A stretch of DNA of 64,000 nucleotides from Pseudomonas sichuanensis (lineage in GTDB: Bacteria; Pseudomonadota; Gammaproteobacteria; Pseudomonadales; Pseudomonadaceae), in the NCBI RefSeq assembly GCF_003231305.1, contig NZ_QKVM01000008.1:79343-143342 (forward strand). The letters run 5' to 3'. The position numbers were made by a program, and so were the translations under genes. The number at the start of each line of letters is the position of its first letter. Position 1 is the first letter of the stretch. Below the pieces are notes generated by a model, which did no database searches, was not told where the DNA came from, and saw only the letters and a list, made by a program, of their open reading frames with translations. Below are positions 35,177 to 43,903 of the stretch, piece by piece.

Positions 35177-35767
35177 TCAGCCCAGCAACGCCCTCAGCGC
35201 CCGGCAATCCGCCGCATGCCAGTCGGCCAGCTCCGGCCAGGGGTTGTCCGGCAGATTGACCAGCACGGTCCTGGTCCCGGCGGCTCGCCCACAGTCCAGG
35301 TCGAAGCGATAGTCGCCGACCATCACCATCTCGCCCGGTGCCACCGCCCATGCCCGGGCAATCTGCAACAACCCGTCCGGGTCGGGCTTGGGCGTCGCCT
35401 CGTCACGGCCAAGCACATGCTCGATCGGGAAGCAGTCGGCCAGGCCGATGGCTTCCAGGGTGACATGGGCCAGCTCGCGGGCGTTGCGGGTCAGGATCGC
35501 CAGGCGGCAACCGCGCCCAGCCAGTTCGCGCACCAGCTCCACCGCGCCCTCGGCGGCTTGCGAGGCAATCGCCAGGTCGCGCTCATGCTCCAGCAACCAG
35601 GCATGCTTGGCCGCCGCCTCTTTAGCCGGCAGTGCCGCCAGGTGGGTGAGGATGTCGTGCTCGGCCGGGATGTCGAGCGCCTCGCGAATGGCCGCAAAGT
35701 CATGCACCGCGACGGTCAGGGTGCCGTCCATGTCGAACACCCAGTGGCGGATATCGCCCAGGCTCAT
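35177..35767 (-). CDS. HAD-superfamily phosphatase
   Basis: The protein is 196 aa. The nucleophile motif VFDMDGTLT, motif II LAILTRN, motif III lysine in EATPKPDPDGLL and motif IV MVMVGDYRFDLDCG place it in the GmhB/phosphoglycolate-phosphatase-like group with a small helical cap. The ATG overlaps the tesB stop (ATGA), so it is cotranscribed with tesB. Substrate is unknown. Confidence 0.92.
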   Translation of the reverse strand: MSLGDIRHWVFDMDGTLTVAVHDFAAIREALDIPAEHDILTHLAALPAKEAAAKHAWLLEHERDLAIASQAAEGAVELVRELAGRGCRLAILTRNARELAHVTLEAIGLADCFPIEHVLGRDEATPKPDPDGLLQIARAWAVAPGEMVMVGDYRFDLDCGRAAGTRTVLVNLPDNPWPELADWHAADCRALRALLG

Positions 35768-36633
35768 GCCCAGTCCTTGCGGTGACGGATCAGCCCTTCC
35801 TGGGTGGACGAGGCCACCAACTGCCCTGCGCGGTTGAAGATGCTGCCGCGGCAGAAGCCACGGGCATTGCCGGCCCAGGGGCTGTCGGTGGCGTACAGCA
35901 GCCACTCGTCGGCGCGCAGGTTGCGGTGGAACCACAGCGAGTGGTCGAGGCTGGCGATCTGCATGTCCTTCTGCCACACCGACTTGCCATGGGGCAGCAG
36001 CGCGGTGGTCAGCAGGCCGAAGTCCGAGGCGTAGGCCAGCAGGTACTTGTGCAGCGCGGGGATGTCCGCCAGGTTGCCATCGGCGCGGAACCAGGCGTAC
36101 TTGACCGGGTCGCCCGGCTTGGGGTTGAACGGGTCGCGCTCGGTGACCGGGCGGATTTCGATCGGCTTGGCGCACAGCACCTTGTCGCGAATGCGCTCAG
36201 GCAACTGGTCGGCCATGGCGCTGGCCAGTTCGACTTCACTGGGCAGGTTCTCCGGGCCGACCACGTCGGGCATCTGCACCTGGTGTTCAAAGCCTTCTTC
36301 GTCGTACTGGAACGACGCGCTGCAGGTGAAGATCGGCTGGCCTTTCTGGATCGCCGTCACCCGCCGGGTGCTGAAGCTGCCGCCGTCACGCACGCGGTCC
36401 ACCGAGTAGACCACCGGCATGCTGGCATCGCCGGGGCGCAGGAAATAGCCGTGCAGCGAATGCACGTGGCGGGCGTCCTCGACCGTCTGGCTGGCCGCCG
36501 ACAGCGACTGGCCGAGCACCTGGCCGCCGTACAGCTGGCGGAAGCCCAGGTCCTGGCTGCGGCCACGGAACAGGTTCTCCTCGATGGACTCTAGGCTCAA
36601 CAGGTCGACTAGGTCGTCCAGTACGTGACTCAT
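35764..36633 (-). CDS. tesB: Acyl-CoA thioesterase II
   Basis: The 289-aa double-hotdog thioesterase hydrolyses medium- and long-chain acyl-CoAs. TesB landmarks are LFRGRSQDLGFRQLYGGQV, SLHGYFLRPGD, SFSTRRVTAIQKGQPIF in the first hotdog, and the catalytic-aspartate region ASLDHSLWFHR plus GRGSIFN-like CRGSIFNRAGQLVAS in the second. AGGAG lies 8 nt before the ATG. It is coupled to the HAD gene downstream. Confidence 0.95.
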   Translation of the reverse strand: MSHVLDDLVDLLSLESIEENLFRGRSQDLGFRQLYGGQVLGQSLSAASQTVEDARHVHSLHGYFLRPGDASMPVVYSVDRVRDGGSFSTRRVTAIQKGQPIFTCSASFQYDEEGFEHQVQMPDVVGPENLPSEVELASAMADQLPERIRDKVLCAKPIEIRPVTERDPFNPKPGDPVKYAWFRADGNLADIPALHKYLLAYASDFGLLTTALLPHGKSVWQKDMQIASLDHSLWFHRNLRADEWLLYATDSPWAGNARGFCRGSIFNRAGQLVASSTQEGLIRHRKDWA

Positions 36634-36721
36634 GGAAGGTTCTCCTGGCAAGGCATTACGGCGCGGTTATACCGGCAAATGATACAGGGTTTGTCGGCGG
36701 CCCCGTCGAGGGGCATCCCCG

Positions 36722-37291
36722 TCAGCCACGCAGGGTGTCCTGCCATCGGGCCCGGTCGATGCGGTACAGCACGTGGGGGCGCAGGGGGTGGCCGGCGGGC
36801 AGGCGGGGGTGTTCGAAGCTGCCGTCCAGGTCCTGCTGCATGCCGATGGCCTGCATGACTTTCTGCGACGGCAGATTGCCCTCGGTAGTGAACGACACCA
36901 CCTCCTCCAGGCGCAATTGGGCGAAAGCACAGCGCAGGCAGGTCCAGGCCGCCTCGCTGGCGAACCCCAGCCCCCAGTGGCGCCGGGCCAGGCGCCAGCC
37001 GATCTCCACCGCCGGGCCGAACGGGGCCTCGAAATTGACGTTGAGCAGCCCGGTCATGCCGATGAAGGCGCCGCTGTCCTTGCGCTCCAGCGCCCACAGG
37101 CCAAAGCCGAATTCATTGAAATGGCCACGGACCCGGCCAATCAGCGCAGCGGCCTCCAGGCGGGTCATCGGTGCCGGGAAATAGCGCATCACCTGGGGGT
37201 CGGCGCACAGCGCGGCGAACTCACGCAGGTCGTCGTCCTGCCATTGGCGCAACACCAGGCGGGCGCTTTCCAGTTCGAGAATGGGGGGCAT
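36722..37291 (-). CDS. GNAT N-acetyltransferase (RimJ/RimL-like)
   Basis: The 189-aa protein starts ESARLVLRQWQDDDLREFAAL, the typical RimJ/L N-terminus. Motif A-like LARRHWGLGFASEAAW binds acetyl-CoA, and SFTTEGNLPSQKVMQAIGM is the family's C-terminal helix. It probably acetylates an amino group of a protein or small molecule; the target is unknown. Confidence 0.9.
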   Translation of the reverse strand: MPPILELESARLVLRQWQDDDLREFAALCADPQVMRYFPAPMTRLEAAALIGRVRGHFNEFGFGLWALERKDSGAFIGMTGLLNVNFEAPFGPAVEIGWRLARRHWGLGFASEAAWTCLRCAFAQLRLEEVVSFTTEGNLPSQKVMQAIGMQQDLDGSFEHPRLPAGHPLRPHVLYRIDRARWQDTLRG

Positions 37292-37474
37292 CGGGGGGCT
37301 CCGGAATCGCGGTCTGGCAGTTTACAGCGTAGGCCGCCGAATGAAGTTTCATCCAGGCCGCCGCTGCCGGATGTTTTTTTCACATCCACTTCACCGGGCT
37401 CCGACAGGTCGCTTAGCACAATGCCTGCCATTACAGCGGCCACAGTCGACGCCGCACTGCCATCGGAGTGACAC

Positions 37475-38161
37475 ATGCTTTCCAGCACGACCTTGCACGA
37501 CCCTGCCCTTGCGGCTCGCCTCAAGCGCCGACGCTCGCGCAAGCTGATCAGTGCCGCCATCGGCCTGTTGATGACCGTGGCCGGCGTAGGTACCTGGCTG
37601 GCAACGAGGACGCACATCGTGGACCTTGGCAACGAGCAACAGCTGAGCGAAAGCGGCCTGTTGCAGCAATGGAAAGACGGCGCGGTGCTGGTGATGATCC
37701 GCCATGCCGAACGCTGCGACAGCGCCCCCGGGCCATGCCTGGACGACCCCACCGGTATCACCGTTGCCGGCAGCGAGGCGGCTGGCCGGGTGGGCCAGGG
37801 CCTGCGGCAACTGGGCCTGGCCGGGGCGGACGTGTTCAGCAGCCCGAAGCTGCGCACCCGGCAGACCGCGCACTTCCTGCTGGGCCAGGACGCTGCCACC
37901 CAGGACTGGCTGGAAACCTGTGACAAGCAGTTCGCCGACGAAGCCCTGGCCCGCAAGCGCAGCGGCCACAACCTGGTGCTGGTCACCCACAACGGCTGCA
38001 TCGACCACTTCGCCCGCCAGCAACGCGTCGCGGGGGGTGAGCGCGAGAGCGGCTATGCCAGTGCGCTGTTCGTGTCGGTGAATGGCGAGGGCAAGGCCAG
38101 GATTCTCGGGCGCATGAACGAGCCGGACTGGCAGCGGGTGTTGGCGTCCTCCGGTAAGTGA
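37475..38161 (+). CDS. Histidine phosphatase family protein (membrane-anchored)
   Basis: The 228-aa protein has an N-terminal TM segment (KLISAAIGLLMTVAGVGTWL) after a basic stretch, then the branch-1 catalytic motif VMIRHAERC with the phospho-acceptor histidine, SSPKLRTRQTAHFL with a second arginine, and LVTHNGCIDHF with the second catalytic histidine. It resembles PmrG/Ais-type lipopolysaccharide core heptose phosphatases. Location in the periplasm is inferred. Confidence 0.85.
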   Translation: MLSSTTLHDPALAARLKRRRSRKLISAAIGLLMTVAGVGTWLATRTHIVDLGNEQQLSESGLLQQWKDGAVLVMIRHAERCDSAPGPCLDDPTGITVAGSEAAGRVGQGLRQLGLAGADVFSSPKLRTRQTAHFLLGQDAATQDWLETCDKQFADEALARKRSGHNLVLVTHNGCIDHFARQQRVAGGERESGYASALFVSVNGEGKARILGRMNEPDWQRVLASSGK

Positions 38162-38176
38162 TGCATTGAATTTTCA

Positions 38177-38255
38177 GGCCCAATCGCCGGCAAGCCGGCT
38201 CCCACAGGGGCTGCACTGATGCTTGTGGGAGCCGGCTTGCCGGCGATTGGGCCCA
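38177..38255. repeat. REP pair after the histidine phosphatase
   Basis: GGCCCAATCGCCGGCAAGCC... and ...GGCTTGCCGGCGATTGGGCC form a long near-perfect dyad (two head-to-head REPs). Confidence 0.85.
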
Positions 38256-38309
38256 CATTGCCAATACAAAACTGGCAAGATCGGCACAGGCCCACCTCAC
38301 GAAACCGCC

Positions 38310-39224
38310 ATGCCCCTGCCGCTGATCTACCACGACGACTACAGCCCTGAATTCCCGCCGGACCATCGCTTCCCGATGGACAAGTTCCGCCTGCTGCGCG
38401 ACCACCTGGTCGACAGCGGGCTGACCACCGACGAGGCGTTGCTGCGCCCCGAGATCTGCCCCAACGACATCCTCGCCCTGGCCCACGACCGCGACTACAT
38501 CGAGCGCTATATGCACGGTGAACTGTCCCGCGAGGACCAGCGCCGCCTGGGCCTGCCCTGGAGCGAGGCGCTAGCGCGGCGCACGGTGCGCGCGGTGGGC
38601 GGCTCGCTGCTCACGGCCGAACTGGCCCTGCAGCACGGCATCGCCTGCCACCTGGCCGGCGGCACCCACCATGCCCACTACGACCACCCCGCCGGGTTCT
38701 GCATCTTCAACGACCTGGCGGTGATCAGCCGCTACCTGCTGGAAGCCGGCCGCGTGCACCGGGTGCTGATCTTCGACTGCGACGTGCACCAGGGCGACGG
38801 CACCGCGCGTATCCTGCACGACACCCCCGAAGCGATCACCGTGTCGCTGCACTGCGAGCAGAACTTCCCCGCCCGCAAGGCTAAAAGCGACTGGGACATT
38901 CCCCTGCCCCGCGGCATGAACGACAGCGCGTACCTGAAGGTGGTCGAGGACGCGCTCAACTACCTGCTGCCGCTGTACCAGCCCGACCTGGTGCTGTACG
39001 ACGCCGGTGTCGATGTGCACAAGGACGACGCCCTGGGTTACCTGCAACTGACCGACCAAGGCCTGGCCGCCCGCGACGAACAGGTGTTGCGCCAGTGCCT
39101 GGGCCGCGATATCCCGGTAGTCGGGGTGATCGGCGGCGGCTACAGCAAGGACCGCGAAGCCCTCGCCCGGCGCCACGGCATCCTCCACCACAGTGCGGCG
39201 CGCGTCATGGGTTGTTCACAATGA
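38310..39224 (+). CDS. Histone-deacetylase-like amidohydrolase
   Basis: The 304-aa class II HDAC/acetoin-utilisation-type protein has the catalytic His pair region GGTHHAHYDHPAGFCIFND, zinc ligands in FDCDVHQGDGT, and D in LYDAGVDVHKDD. The glycine-rich VVGVIGGGYSKD lies near the end. Bacterial members deacetylate small molecules or proteins (polyamines, acetoin enzymes); the substrate here is unknown. The ATG at 38310 is preferred; an upstream frame would run into a REP. The last codons belong to a tandem duplication. Confidence 0.92.
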   Translation: MPLPLIYHDDYSPEFPPDHRFPMDKFRLLRDHLVDSGLTTDEALLRPEICPNDILALAHDRDYIERYMHGELSREDQRRLGLPWSEALARRTVRAVGGSLLTAELALQHGIACHLAGGTHHAHYDHPAGFCIFNDLAVISRYLLEAGRVHRVLIFDCDVHQGDGTARILHDTPEAITVSLHCEQNFPARKAKSDWDIPLPRGMNDSAYLKVVEDALNYLLPLYQPDLVLYDAGVDVHKDDALGYLQLTDQGLAARDEQVLRQCLGRDIPVVGVIGGGYSKDREALARRHGILHHSAARVMGCSQ

Positions 39225-39237
39225 CTGTGGAACCGCT

Positions 39238-39246
39238 TGTGGATAA
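39238..39246 (-). promoter_or_regulatory. DnaA box (TTATCCACA), repeat copy 1
   Basis: Exact 9-mer in inverse orientation (TGTGGATAA), 14 nt past the HDAC stop. Confidence 0.55.
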
Positions 39247-39361
39247 CCTGCTGGAAAGCGCCTACAGCCCTTTGCCTGCGTGGCCTGCAAAGTCTTGATC
39301 GTTTTTTGATCAGCCGTGCGCGGCAGGCGCCATGGTTGTTCACAATGACTGTGGAACCGGC

Positions 39362-39370
39362 TGTGGATAA
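39362..39370 (-). promoter_or_regulatory. DnaA box (TTATCCACA), repeat copy 2
   Basis: Exact 9-mer in inverse orientation, 124 bp after the first. Confidence 0.55.
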
Positions 39371-39460
39371 CCTGCGGGAAAGCACCTCCAGCCCTTTGCC
39401 TGCCTGGCCTGCAAGATACTGATCATTTTTTGAACAGTACTTGCCGATGCCTGGCTGGGG

Positions 39461-39466
39461 TAGAAT
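39461..39466 (+). promoter_or_regulatory. -10 element of the flavoprotein gene
   Basis: TAGAAT followed by GCGCGC lies 32 nt before the ATG at 39498 and would give a short leader. A well-spaced -35 was not found (TTGCCG is only 14 nt upstream). Confidence 0.45.
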
Positions 39467-39497
39467 GCGCGCTCTTTTCCACAGCCTGCTGCCGACC

Positions 39498-40739
39498 ATG
39501 AACGATCCTCGCCCCGCCTCCCCTCCCCTTGTCGCCGTGATCGGTGGCGGCCCCGCCGGCCTGATGGCCGCCGAGGCACTGGCCCGGCGCGGGGTGGCGG
39601 TGCAGGTGTTCGACGCCATGCCTTCGGTGGGCCGCAAGTTCCTGCTGGCCGGGGTTGGCGGCATGAACATCACCCATTCCGAGCCCTACCCCGCCTTCGT
39701 CGGGCGCTATGCCGAGCGCCAGGGCGAGCTCGACGGCCTGCTGCGCCACTTCGACGCCGAGGCCCTGCGCCAGTGGATTCACGGGCTGGGCATCGAAACC
39801 TTCATCGGCACCTCGGGCCGGGTGTTCCCCCGCGACATGAAGGCCGCGCCACTGCTGCGCGCCTGGCTCAAGCGCCTGCGCGAGGCCGGCGTAGTTATCC
39901 ACACTCGCCACCGCTGGCTGGGCTGGACGGCCGAAGGTGCCTTGCGAATCGCTTATCCACAGGGGGAATTGCAGCTCAAGGCCGACGCCGTGGTGCTCGC
40001 CCTCGGCGGCGGCAGTTGGGCACGCCTGGGTTCGGACGGCGCCTGGGTGCCGCTGCTCGGCGAACGGGCTGTGGATATCTCGCCGCTGCAGGCGAGCAAC
40101 TGTGGCTTCGAGGTGGCGGGCTGGAGTGAACTGCTGCAAAGCAAGTTCGCCGGCGCGCCATTGAAGAACATTGCCCTGAGCGTGCCCGGCGCGGTGCCGC
40201 GCAAAGGTGAGTTCATCCTCACCGCGCAAGGCGTCGAAGGCAGCCTGGTGTATGCCTGGTCGGCGGCGGTGCGCGAAGCCATCAACCGCGACGGGCGTGG
40301 CACCTTGCTGCTCGACCTGCTGCCGGACCGGCCTGTGGACAAGATCGCCCAGGCCCTGGCCAAGCCCCGTGGCTCGCGCTCGATGGCCAAGCACCTGCAC
40401 GGCCAGTTGGGGATTGATGGGGTGAAGGCGGCGCTGCTGCGTGAGTTGACCGATCAGGCGACCTTTGCCGACCCCGAGCGCCTGGCGGCAGCCATCAAGG
40501 CGCTGCCGATCACGCTGGTGCGCACGCGGCCGCTGGATGAGGCGATCAGCAGTGCGGGCGGGGTGCGCTTCGAAGCGCTGGATGAGGGCTTGATGCTGCG
40601 GGCCATGCCTGGGGTGTTCTGCGCCGGCGAGATGCTGGACTGGGAGGCGCCGACCGGGGGGTATCTGCTGACGGCGTGCTTTGCCAGCGGATTGCGGGCG
40701 GGTGGAGCCGCAGCAGACTGGCTGAAACTCCAAAGCTGA
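39498..40739 (+). CDS. TIGR03862/HI0933-type NAD(P)/FAD-dependent oxidoreductase
   Basis: The protein is 413 aa. The FAD-binding Rossmann motif is VAVIGGGPAGLMAAEALARR at the start, followed by GRKFLLAGVGGMNITHSE, the hallmark of the HI0933/YhiN flavoprotein group. GGGSWARLGSDGAWVPLL and the final FCAGEMLDWEAPTGGYLL bind FAD. Reaction is unknown for the family. The ATG at 39498 fits the TAGAAT promoter. The gene contains two exact DnaA boxes. Confidence 0.9.
   Translation: MNDPRPASPPLVAVIGGGPAGLMAAEALARRGVAVQVFDAMPSVGRKFLLAGVGGMNITHSEPYPAFVGRYAERQGELDGLLRHFDAEALRQWIHGLGIETFIGTSGRVFPRDMKAAPLLRAWLKRLREAGVVIHTRHRWLGWTAEGALRIAYPQGELQLKADAVVLALGGGSWARLGSDGAWVPLLGERAVDISPLQASNCGFEVAGWSELLQSKFAGAPLKNIALSVPGAVPRKGEFILTAQGVEGSLVYAWSAAVREAINRDGRGTLLLDLLPDRPVDKIAQALAKPRGSRSMAKHLHGQLGIDGVKAALLRELTDQATFADPERLAAAIKALPITLVRTRPLDEAISSAGGVRFEALDEGLMLRAMPGVFCAGEMLDWEAPTGGYLLTACFASGLRAGGAAADWLKLQS
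39895..39903 (+). promoter_or_regulatory. DnaA box (TTATCCACA) inside the flavoprotein gene
   Basis: The exact 9-mer spans codons for V-V-I-H-T. Codons GTA GTT are unusual among the GC-ending neighbours. Confidence 0.45.
39953..39961 (+). promoter_or_regulatory. DnaA box (TTATCCACA) inside the flavoprotein gene, second
   Basis: The exact 9-mer lies over A-Y-P-Q codons (GCT TAT CCA CAG), 58 bp after the previous one and in the same orientation. Confidence 0.45.
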
Positions 40740-40746
40740 CCCGCCG

Positions 40747-40837
40747 CCCTGTGGGAGCGGGTTTACCCGCGAACACGGGCGAAGCCCGTGCCATACACAG
40801 CGTTGGATTCTTCGCGGGTGAACCCGCTCCCACAGGG
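40747..40837. repeat. REP pair after the flavoprotein gene
   Basis: CCCTGTGGGAGCGGGTTTAC... and ...GAACCCGCTCCCACAGGG face each other. The spacer holds a small dyad CACGGGC/GCCCGTG. Confidence 0.85.
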
Positions 40838-40888
40838 CTCGTGCCAGCCTTACAAATTGAGCGAGCCTGCTGGCATCAGAAGGCCAGC

Positions 40889-42220
40889 TTATGGCTTGCG
40901 CTTGCGCGCCCCACCATTGAAGCTCGGCACCTTGCGCACCGCCTTGACTGCCGGCGCCGCAGCCCCGCCCTCGTCGCTGTCCATCCAACGCCCCAGCCCG
41001 CGCTTGGCGCTGTTCTCTTTCGGCTTTTTCGGCTTCTTCGGTTTCTTCACCACCTGGCCACTGGCATCGATCATCGGCACCCGGTGGTCAGGGATGAAAT
41101 CCGGCTCCTCATGACGTGGCAACTGCTGGCGAATCAAGGTCTCGATCGACGCAAGCATCTGCACTTCGTCAGCGCACACCAGCGAGATCGCCTCACCCTT
41201 GTTACCGGCACGGCCCGTGCGCCCGATGCGGTGCACGTAGTCTTCGGCCACGATCGGCAGGTCGAGGTTGACCACCAGCGGCAGGTCGTCGATGTCCAGG
41301 CCGCGCGCGGCGACATCGGTGGCCACCAGCACCTGGACCTCACGGGCCTTGAAGCTGTCCAGCGCGCGCTGGCGGGTGGCCTGTGGGCGATCGCCGTGGA
41401 TGCCATCGGCGTTGACGCCTTCGGCGAGCAGGCGCTCGACCAGTTGGTCCACGCCGTTGCGGGTCTTGGCAAACACCAGCACCTGGGTCCAGCGCTGCTT
41501 ACGCAGCAGGTGGCAAAACAGGTCGGCCTTGCGCTTCTTGTCCACCGGCACCAGCCATTGCTTGACCGTGGTGGCGGCGGCGTTGCGCGGGCTGACCTCG
41601 ATGCTCAGCGGGTCGTTCAGCGCAAGGCCCGCGAGCAGGCGGATCTGCTCGGAGAAGGTGGCCGAAAACAGCAGGGTCTGGCGCTTGCGCGGCAGAGCGG
41701 CGTACACCGAGCGCAGCTCTTCGGCAAAGCCCAGGTCGAGCATGCGGTCGGCTTCGTCCAGTACCAGGGTCTGCACCTGGCCGAACTTGATGGCGTTCTG
41801 GCGGAACAGGTCGAGCAAGCGGCCAGGGGTGGCCACCAGCAGGTCGACGCCACGGCGCAGGCGCATCATCTGAGGGTTGATGCTGACCCCGCCGTATACC
41901 GCGTAGGTGGAAAGCGGCAGGTTCTCGGCATATTCACGCACGTTGGCGTGGACCTGCTCGGCCAGTTCGCGGGTGGGCACCAGCACCAGCGCGCGGATCG
42001 AGTTGCTGGCGACCTTCTCGCCTTCCAGGGCCAGGCGCTGCAGCACCGGCAGGGCAAAGCCTGCGGTCTTGCCGGTGCCGGTCTGGGCGGCGGCCATCAG
42101 GTCGCGGCCGGCGAGCACAGCGGGGATGGCCTTGGCCTGCACCGGGGTGGGTGTGCTGTAGTCCAGCGTCTGCAAGGTGCGCAGCAGCGGTTCGATCAGG
42201 CCGAGTTGGGCGAAATTCAT
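40889..42220 (-). CDS. rhlE: DEAD-box ATP-dependent RNA helicase
   Basis: The 443-aa protein has all core motifs: Q motif (TPTPVQAKAIP), I AAQTGTGKT, Ia PTRELAEQ, Ib TPGRLLDL, II LDEADRML, III SATF, IV VLVFAKTR, V ATDVAARGLDI and VI HRIGRTGRAG. The basic C-terminal tail (KKPKKPKKPK and ending GGARKRKP) suits RNA binding. It fits RhlE, involved in ribosome assembly and RNA decay. The ATG at 42220 was chosen because the N-terminus NFAQLGL is the family start. Confidence 0.94.
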   Translation of the reverse strand: MNFAQLGLIEPLLRTLQTLDYSTPTPVQAKAIPAVLAGRDLMAAAQTGTGKTAGFALPVLQRLALEGEKVASNSIRALVLVPTRELAEQVHANVREYAENLPLSTYAVYGGVSINPQMMRLRRGVDLLVATPGRLLDLFRQNAIKFGQVQTLVLDEADRMLDLGFAEELRSVYAALPRKRQTLLFSATFSEQIRLLAGLALNDPLSIEVSPRNAAATTVKQWLVPVDKKRKADLFCHLLRKQRWTQVLVFAKTRNGVDQLVERLLAEGVNADGIHGDRPQATRQRALDSFKAREVQVLVATDVAARGLDIDDLPLVVNLDLPIVAEDYVHRIGRTGRAGNKGEAISLVCADEVQMLASIETLIRQQLPRHEEPDFIPDHRVPMIDASGQVVKKPKKPKKPKENSAKRGLGRWMDSDEGGAAAPAVKAVRKVPSFNGGARKRKP

Positions 42221-42290
42221 GGCAATACCGTCAGGGGGTTCAGCGAAGGCGGCAAGTTTAACGCAATGGGCTGTAGGGGGAGTGGGGTTT

Positions 42291-42363
42291 CGTGGGAGCG
42301 GGCGTGCCCCGCGATTGGATGGCACCGGCTACGCCGGTATCGCGGGGCAAGCCCGCTCCCACG
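42291..42363. repeat. REP pair upstream of rhlE
   Basis: CGTGGGAGCGGGCGTGCCCCGCGATTGG and ATCGCGGGGCAAGCCCGCTCCCACG are head to head, with a small CCGGCTACGCCGG dyad between them. Confidence 0.85.
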
Positions 42364-42386
42364 TCCATGCCATCTCGTCGCTGACG

Positions 42387-43283
42387 TCAGCTCACCGCCG
42401 CAGGCGCCTTGCGCCACTGCGGCAGGCCGATCAGCACCACCGCGCCGATAATCACCGCCATCGCCAGGCACTCCTCGGCGCCGATCTGCTCGCCGGCAAA
42501 GACGATCCCCAGCAACACCGCCACCGCCGGGTTGACGTAGGCATAGCTGGTGGCCGCCGCCGGGCGCACGTGCTTGAGCAGGTACATGTAGGCACTGAAG
42601 GCAAGGATCGAACCGAACAGCACCAGGTAGGCCAGCGCGCCCCAACCGGCGGCACTGGGCATCTGGGTCAGGCGCTCGCCGCTCAGGGCGCTGCCAATCA
42701 GCAGCGCGGCACCGCCCACCAGCATTTCCGCGGCGCTGGCCATGGCGCCCTGGGGCAGCGGCAGTTGCTTGCTCCACACCGAGCCGAAGGCCCAGGCCGC
42801 CGCGGCAAACAGGATCAGCGCAGCGCCCATGGGGCTGGCCTGCAGGTTCGAACCCATGTTGAGCATGCCGATGCCCACCAGGCCGAGGGCGATGCCCGCC
42901 CATTCCAGGCGTGAATTGCGGTGGCCGAACAGCAGGCCGAACACCAGGGTGAACAGCGGCACGGTCGCCACCGCCAGGGCGGCCACGCCCGAGGCTACCC
43001 CCGCGTGCTCGGCCAGGGTCACGCCACCGTTGCCGCAACTGAGCAACAAAAAGCCGATCGCCCCGGCCGCACGCCATTGCGCCCAGGTAGGTGCCGGCGC
43101 CCCGCGCCAGCGCAAGAAGCCATACAGCAGGCTGCCGGCAATCACGAACCGCACGCCCGCCATCATCAGCGGTGGCCAGGACTCCACGCCAATGCGGATG
43201 AACAGGTAGGTCGAGCCCCAGACCAGGTACAGGGCAAGAAAGGCGCCGACAAGCAGCAAGGGGAAGCGACGGGAGGCAGTCAT
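42387..43283 (-). CDS. EamA/DMT-superfamily exporter (YedA-like)
   Basis: The 298-aa protein has ten hydrophobic segments arranged as two EamA repeats; LYLVWGSTYLFIRIGVESWP starts the first. Members export amino acids or related metabolites. It is divergent from an AsnC/Lrp regulator with 154 bp between starts, a common exporter-regulator arrangement. Confidence 0.9.
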   Translation of the reverse strand: MTASRRFPLLLVGAFLALYLVWGSTYLFIRIGVESWPPLMMAGVRFVIAGSLLYGFLRWRGAPAPTWAQWRAAGAIGFLLLSCGNGGVTLAEHAGVASGVAALAVATVPLFTLVFGLLFGHRNSRLEWAGIALGLVGIGMLNMGSNLQASPMGAALILFAAAAWAFGSVWSKQLPLPQGAMASAAEMLVGGAALLIGSALSGERLTQMPSAAGWGALAYLVLFGSILAFSAYMYLLKHVRPAAATSYAYVNPAVAVLLGIVFAGEQIGAEECLAMAVIIGAVVLIGLPQWRKAPAAVS

Positions 43284-43437
43284 GGCGAGGGGCTCGAAAT
43301 CCGTTTACGGGTGGCTTAGTTTAGAAAGGGCCACGGGCAAACTTAAGTTACAAAACACGTTTAAATTACCGAAACACTTTGCAAAGCATGGTTATGCACA
43401 GCCTTGACCATCGATTGCAAAGCCACCAGGAATCGCC

Positions 43438-43896
43438 ATGGACAAATACGACCGCATGCTCCTCGCCGCCCTGCTGGAAGACGGCCGGGCCACCTACGCG
43501 CAGCTGGCGCGCCAGGTCAACCTGTCGGCCCCGGCGGTGGCCGAGCGGGTCGCCAAACTCGAGGCCAGCGGGGTGATCAGTGGCTACACGGCCAAGGTCG
43601 ACCTGGAAAAGATCGGCCTGCCGATCCAGTGCGTGATGGAGCTGCGCCTGGCCAGCCATGGCAACCAGCAGGCCTATGACGTGCTGGCGAGCATCCCCGA
43701 GCTGACCGAGTGTCACCGGGTCACGGGCGATCCTTGCGTGATCATGCAGGCGGCGGTGGCGTCGATGACGGAGCTGGAGGCGCTGATCAACCGGGTGTCG
43801 CAGCTGGGCTTCAGCAAGACCTCGATCATTCTGTCGAGCGCGGTGGAGCGGCGGGTGCCGCTGGGGCATCTGGAGGGCAATGGCAGGAAGGGATGA
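43438..43896 (+). CDS. Lrp/AsnC-family transcriptional regulator
   Basis: The 152-aa protein has an N-terminal helix-turn-helix (YAQLARQVNLSAPAVAERVAKLEASGVI) and a C-terminal RAM ligand-binding domain with ECHRVTGDPCVIMQAAV. It is divergent from the EamA exporter and probably regulates it in response to an amino acid. Confidence 0.93.
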   Translation: MDKYDRMLLAALLEDGRATYAQLARQVNLSAPAVAERVAKLEASGVISGYTAKVDLEKIGLPIQCVMELRLASHGNQQAYDVLASIPELTECHRVTGDPCVIMQAAVASMTELEALINRVSQLGFSKTSIILSSAVERRVPLGHLEGNGRKG

Positions 43897-43903
43897 AATA
43901 GCC

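Larger units (their letters stand above)
39207..39437. repeat. Tandem duplication (two ~107-bp copies, 124-bp period)
   Basis: Copy 1 (39207-39313) and copy 2 (39331-39437) share CATGG-TTGTTCACAATGAC, TGTGGATAACCTGC, AGCCCTTTGCCTGC and TTTTTTGA-CAG with about ten differences. Copy 1 includes the last codons and stop of the HDAC gene; copy 2 repeats them out of coding context. Each copy carries one exact DnaA box. Confidence 0.85.

Noticed and set aside
39238..39961. Chromosomal origin of replication
   Set aside because: Four DnaA boxes are present, but there is no dnaA, dnaN, rpmH or gidA neighbourhood and no AT-rich unwinding region.
40747..40837. Short inverted repeats as a CRISPR array
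   Set aside because: The repeats are REP units in inverted pairs with no regular direct-repeat/spacer pattern and no cas genes.
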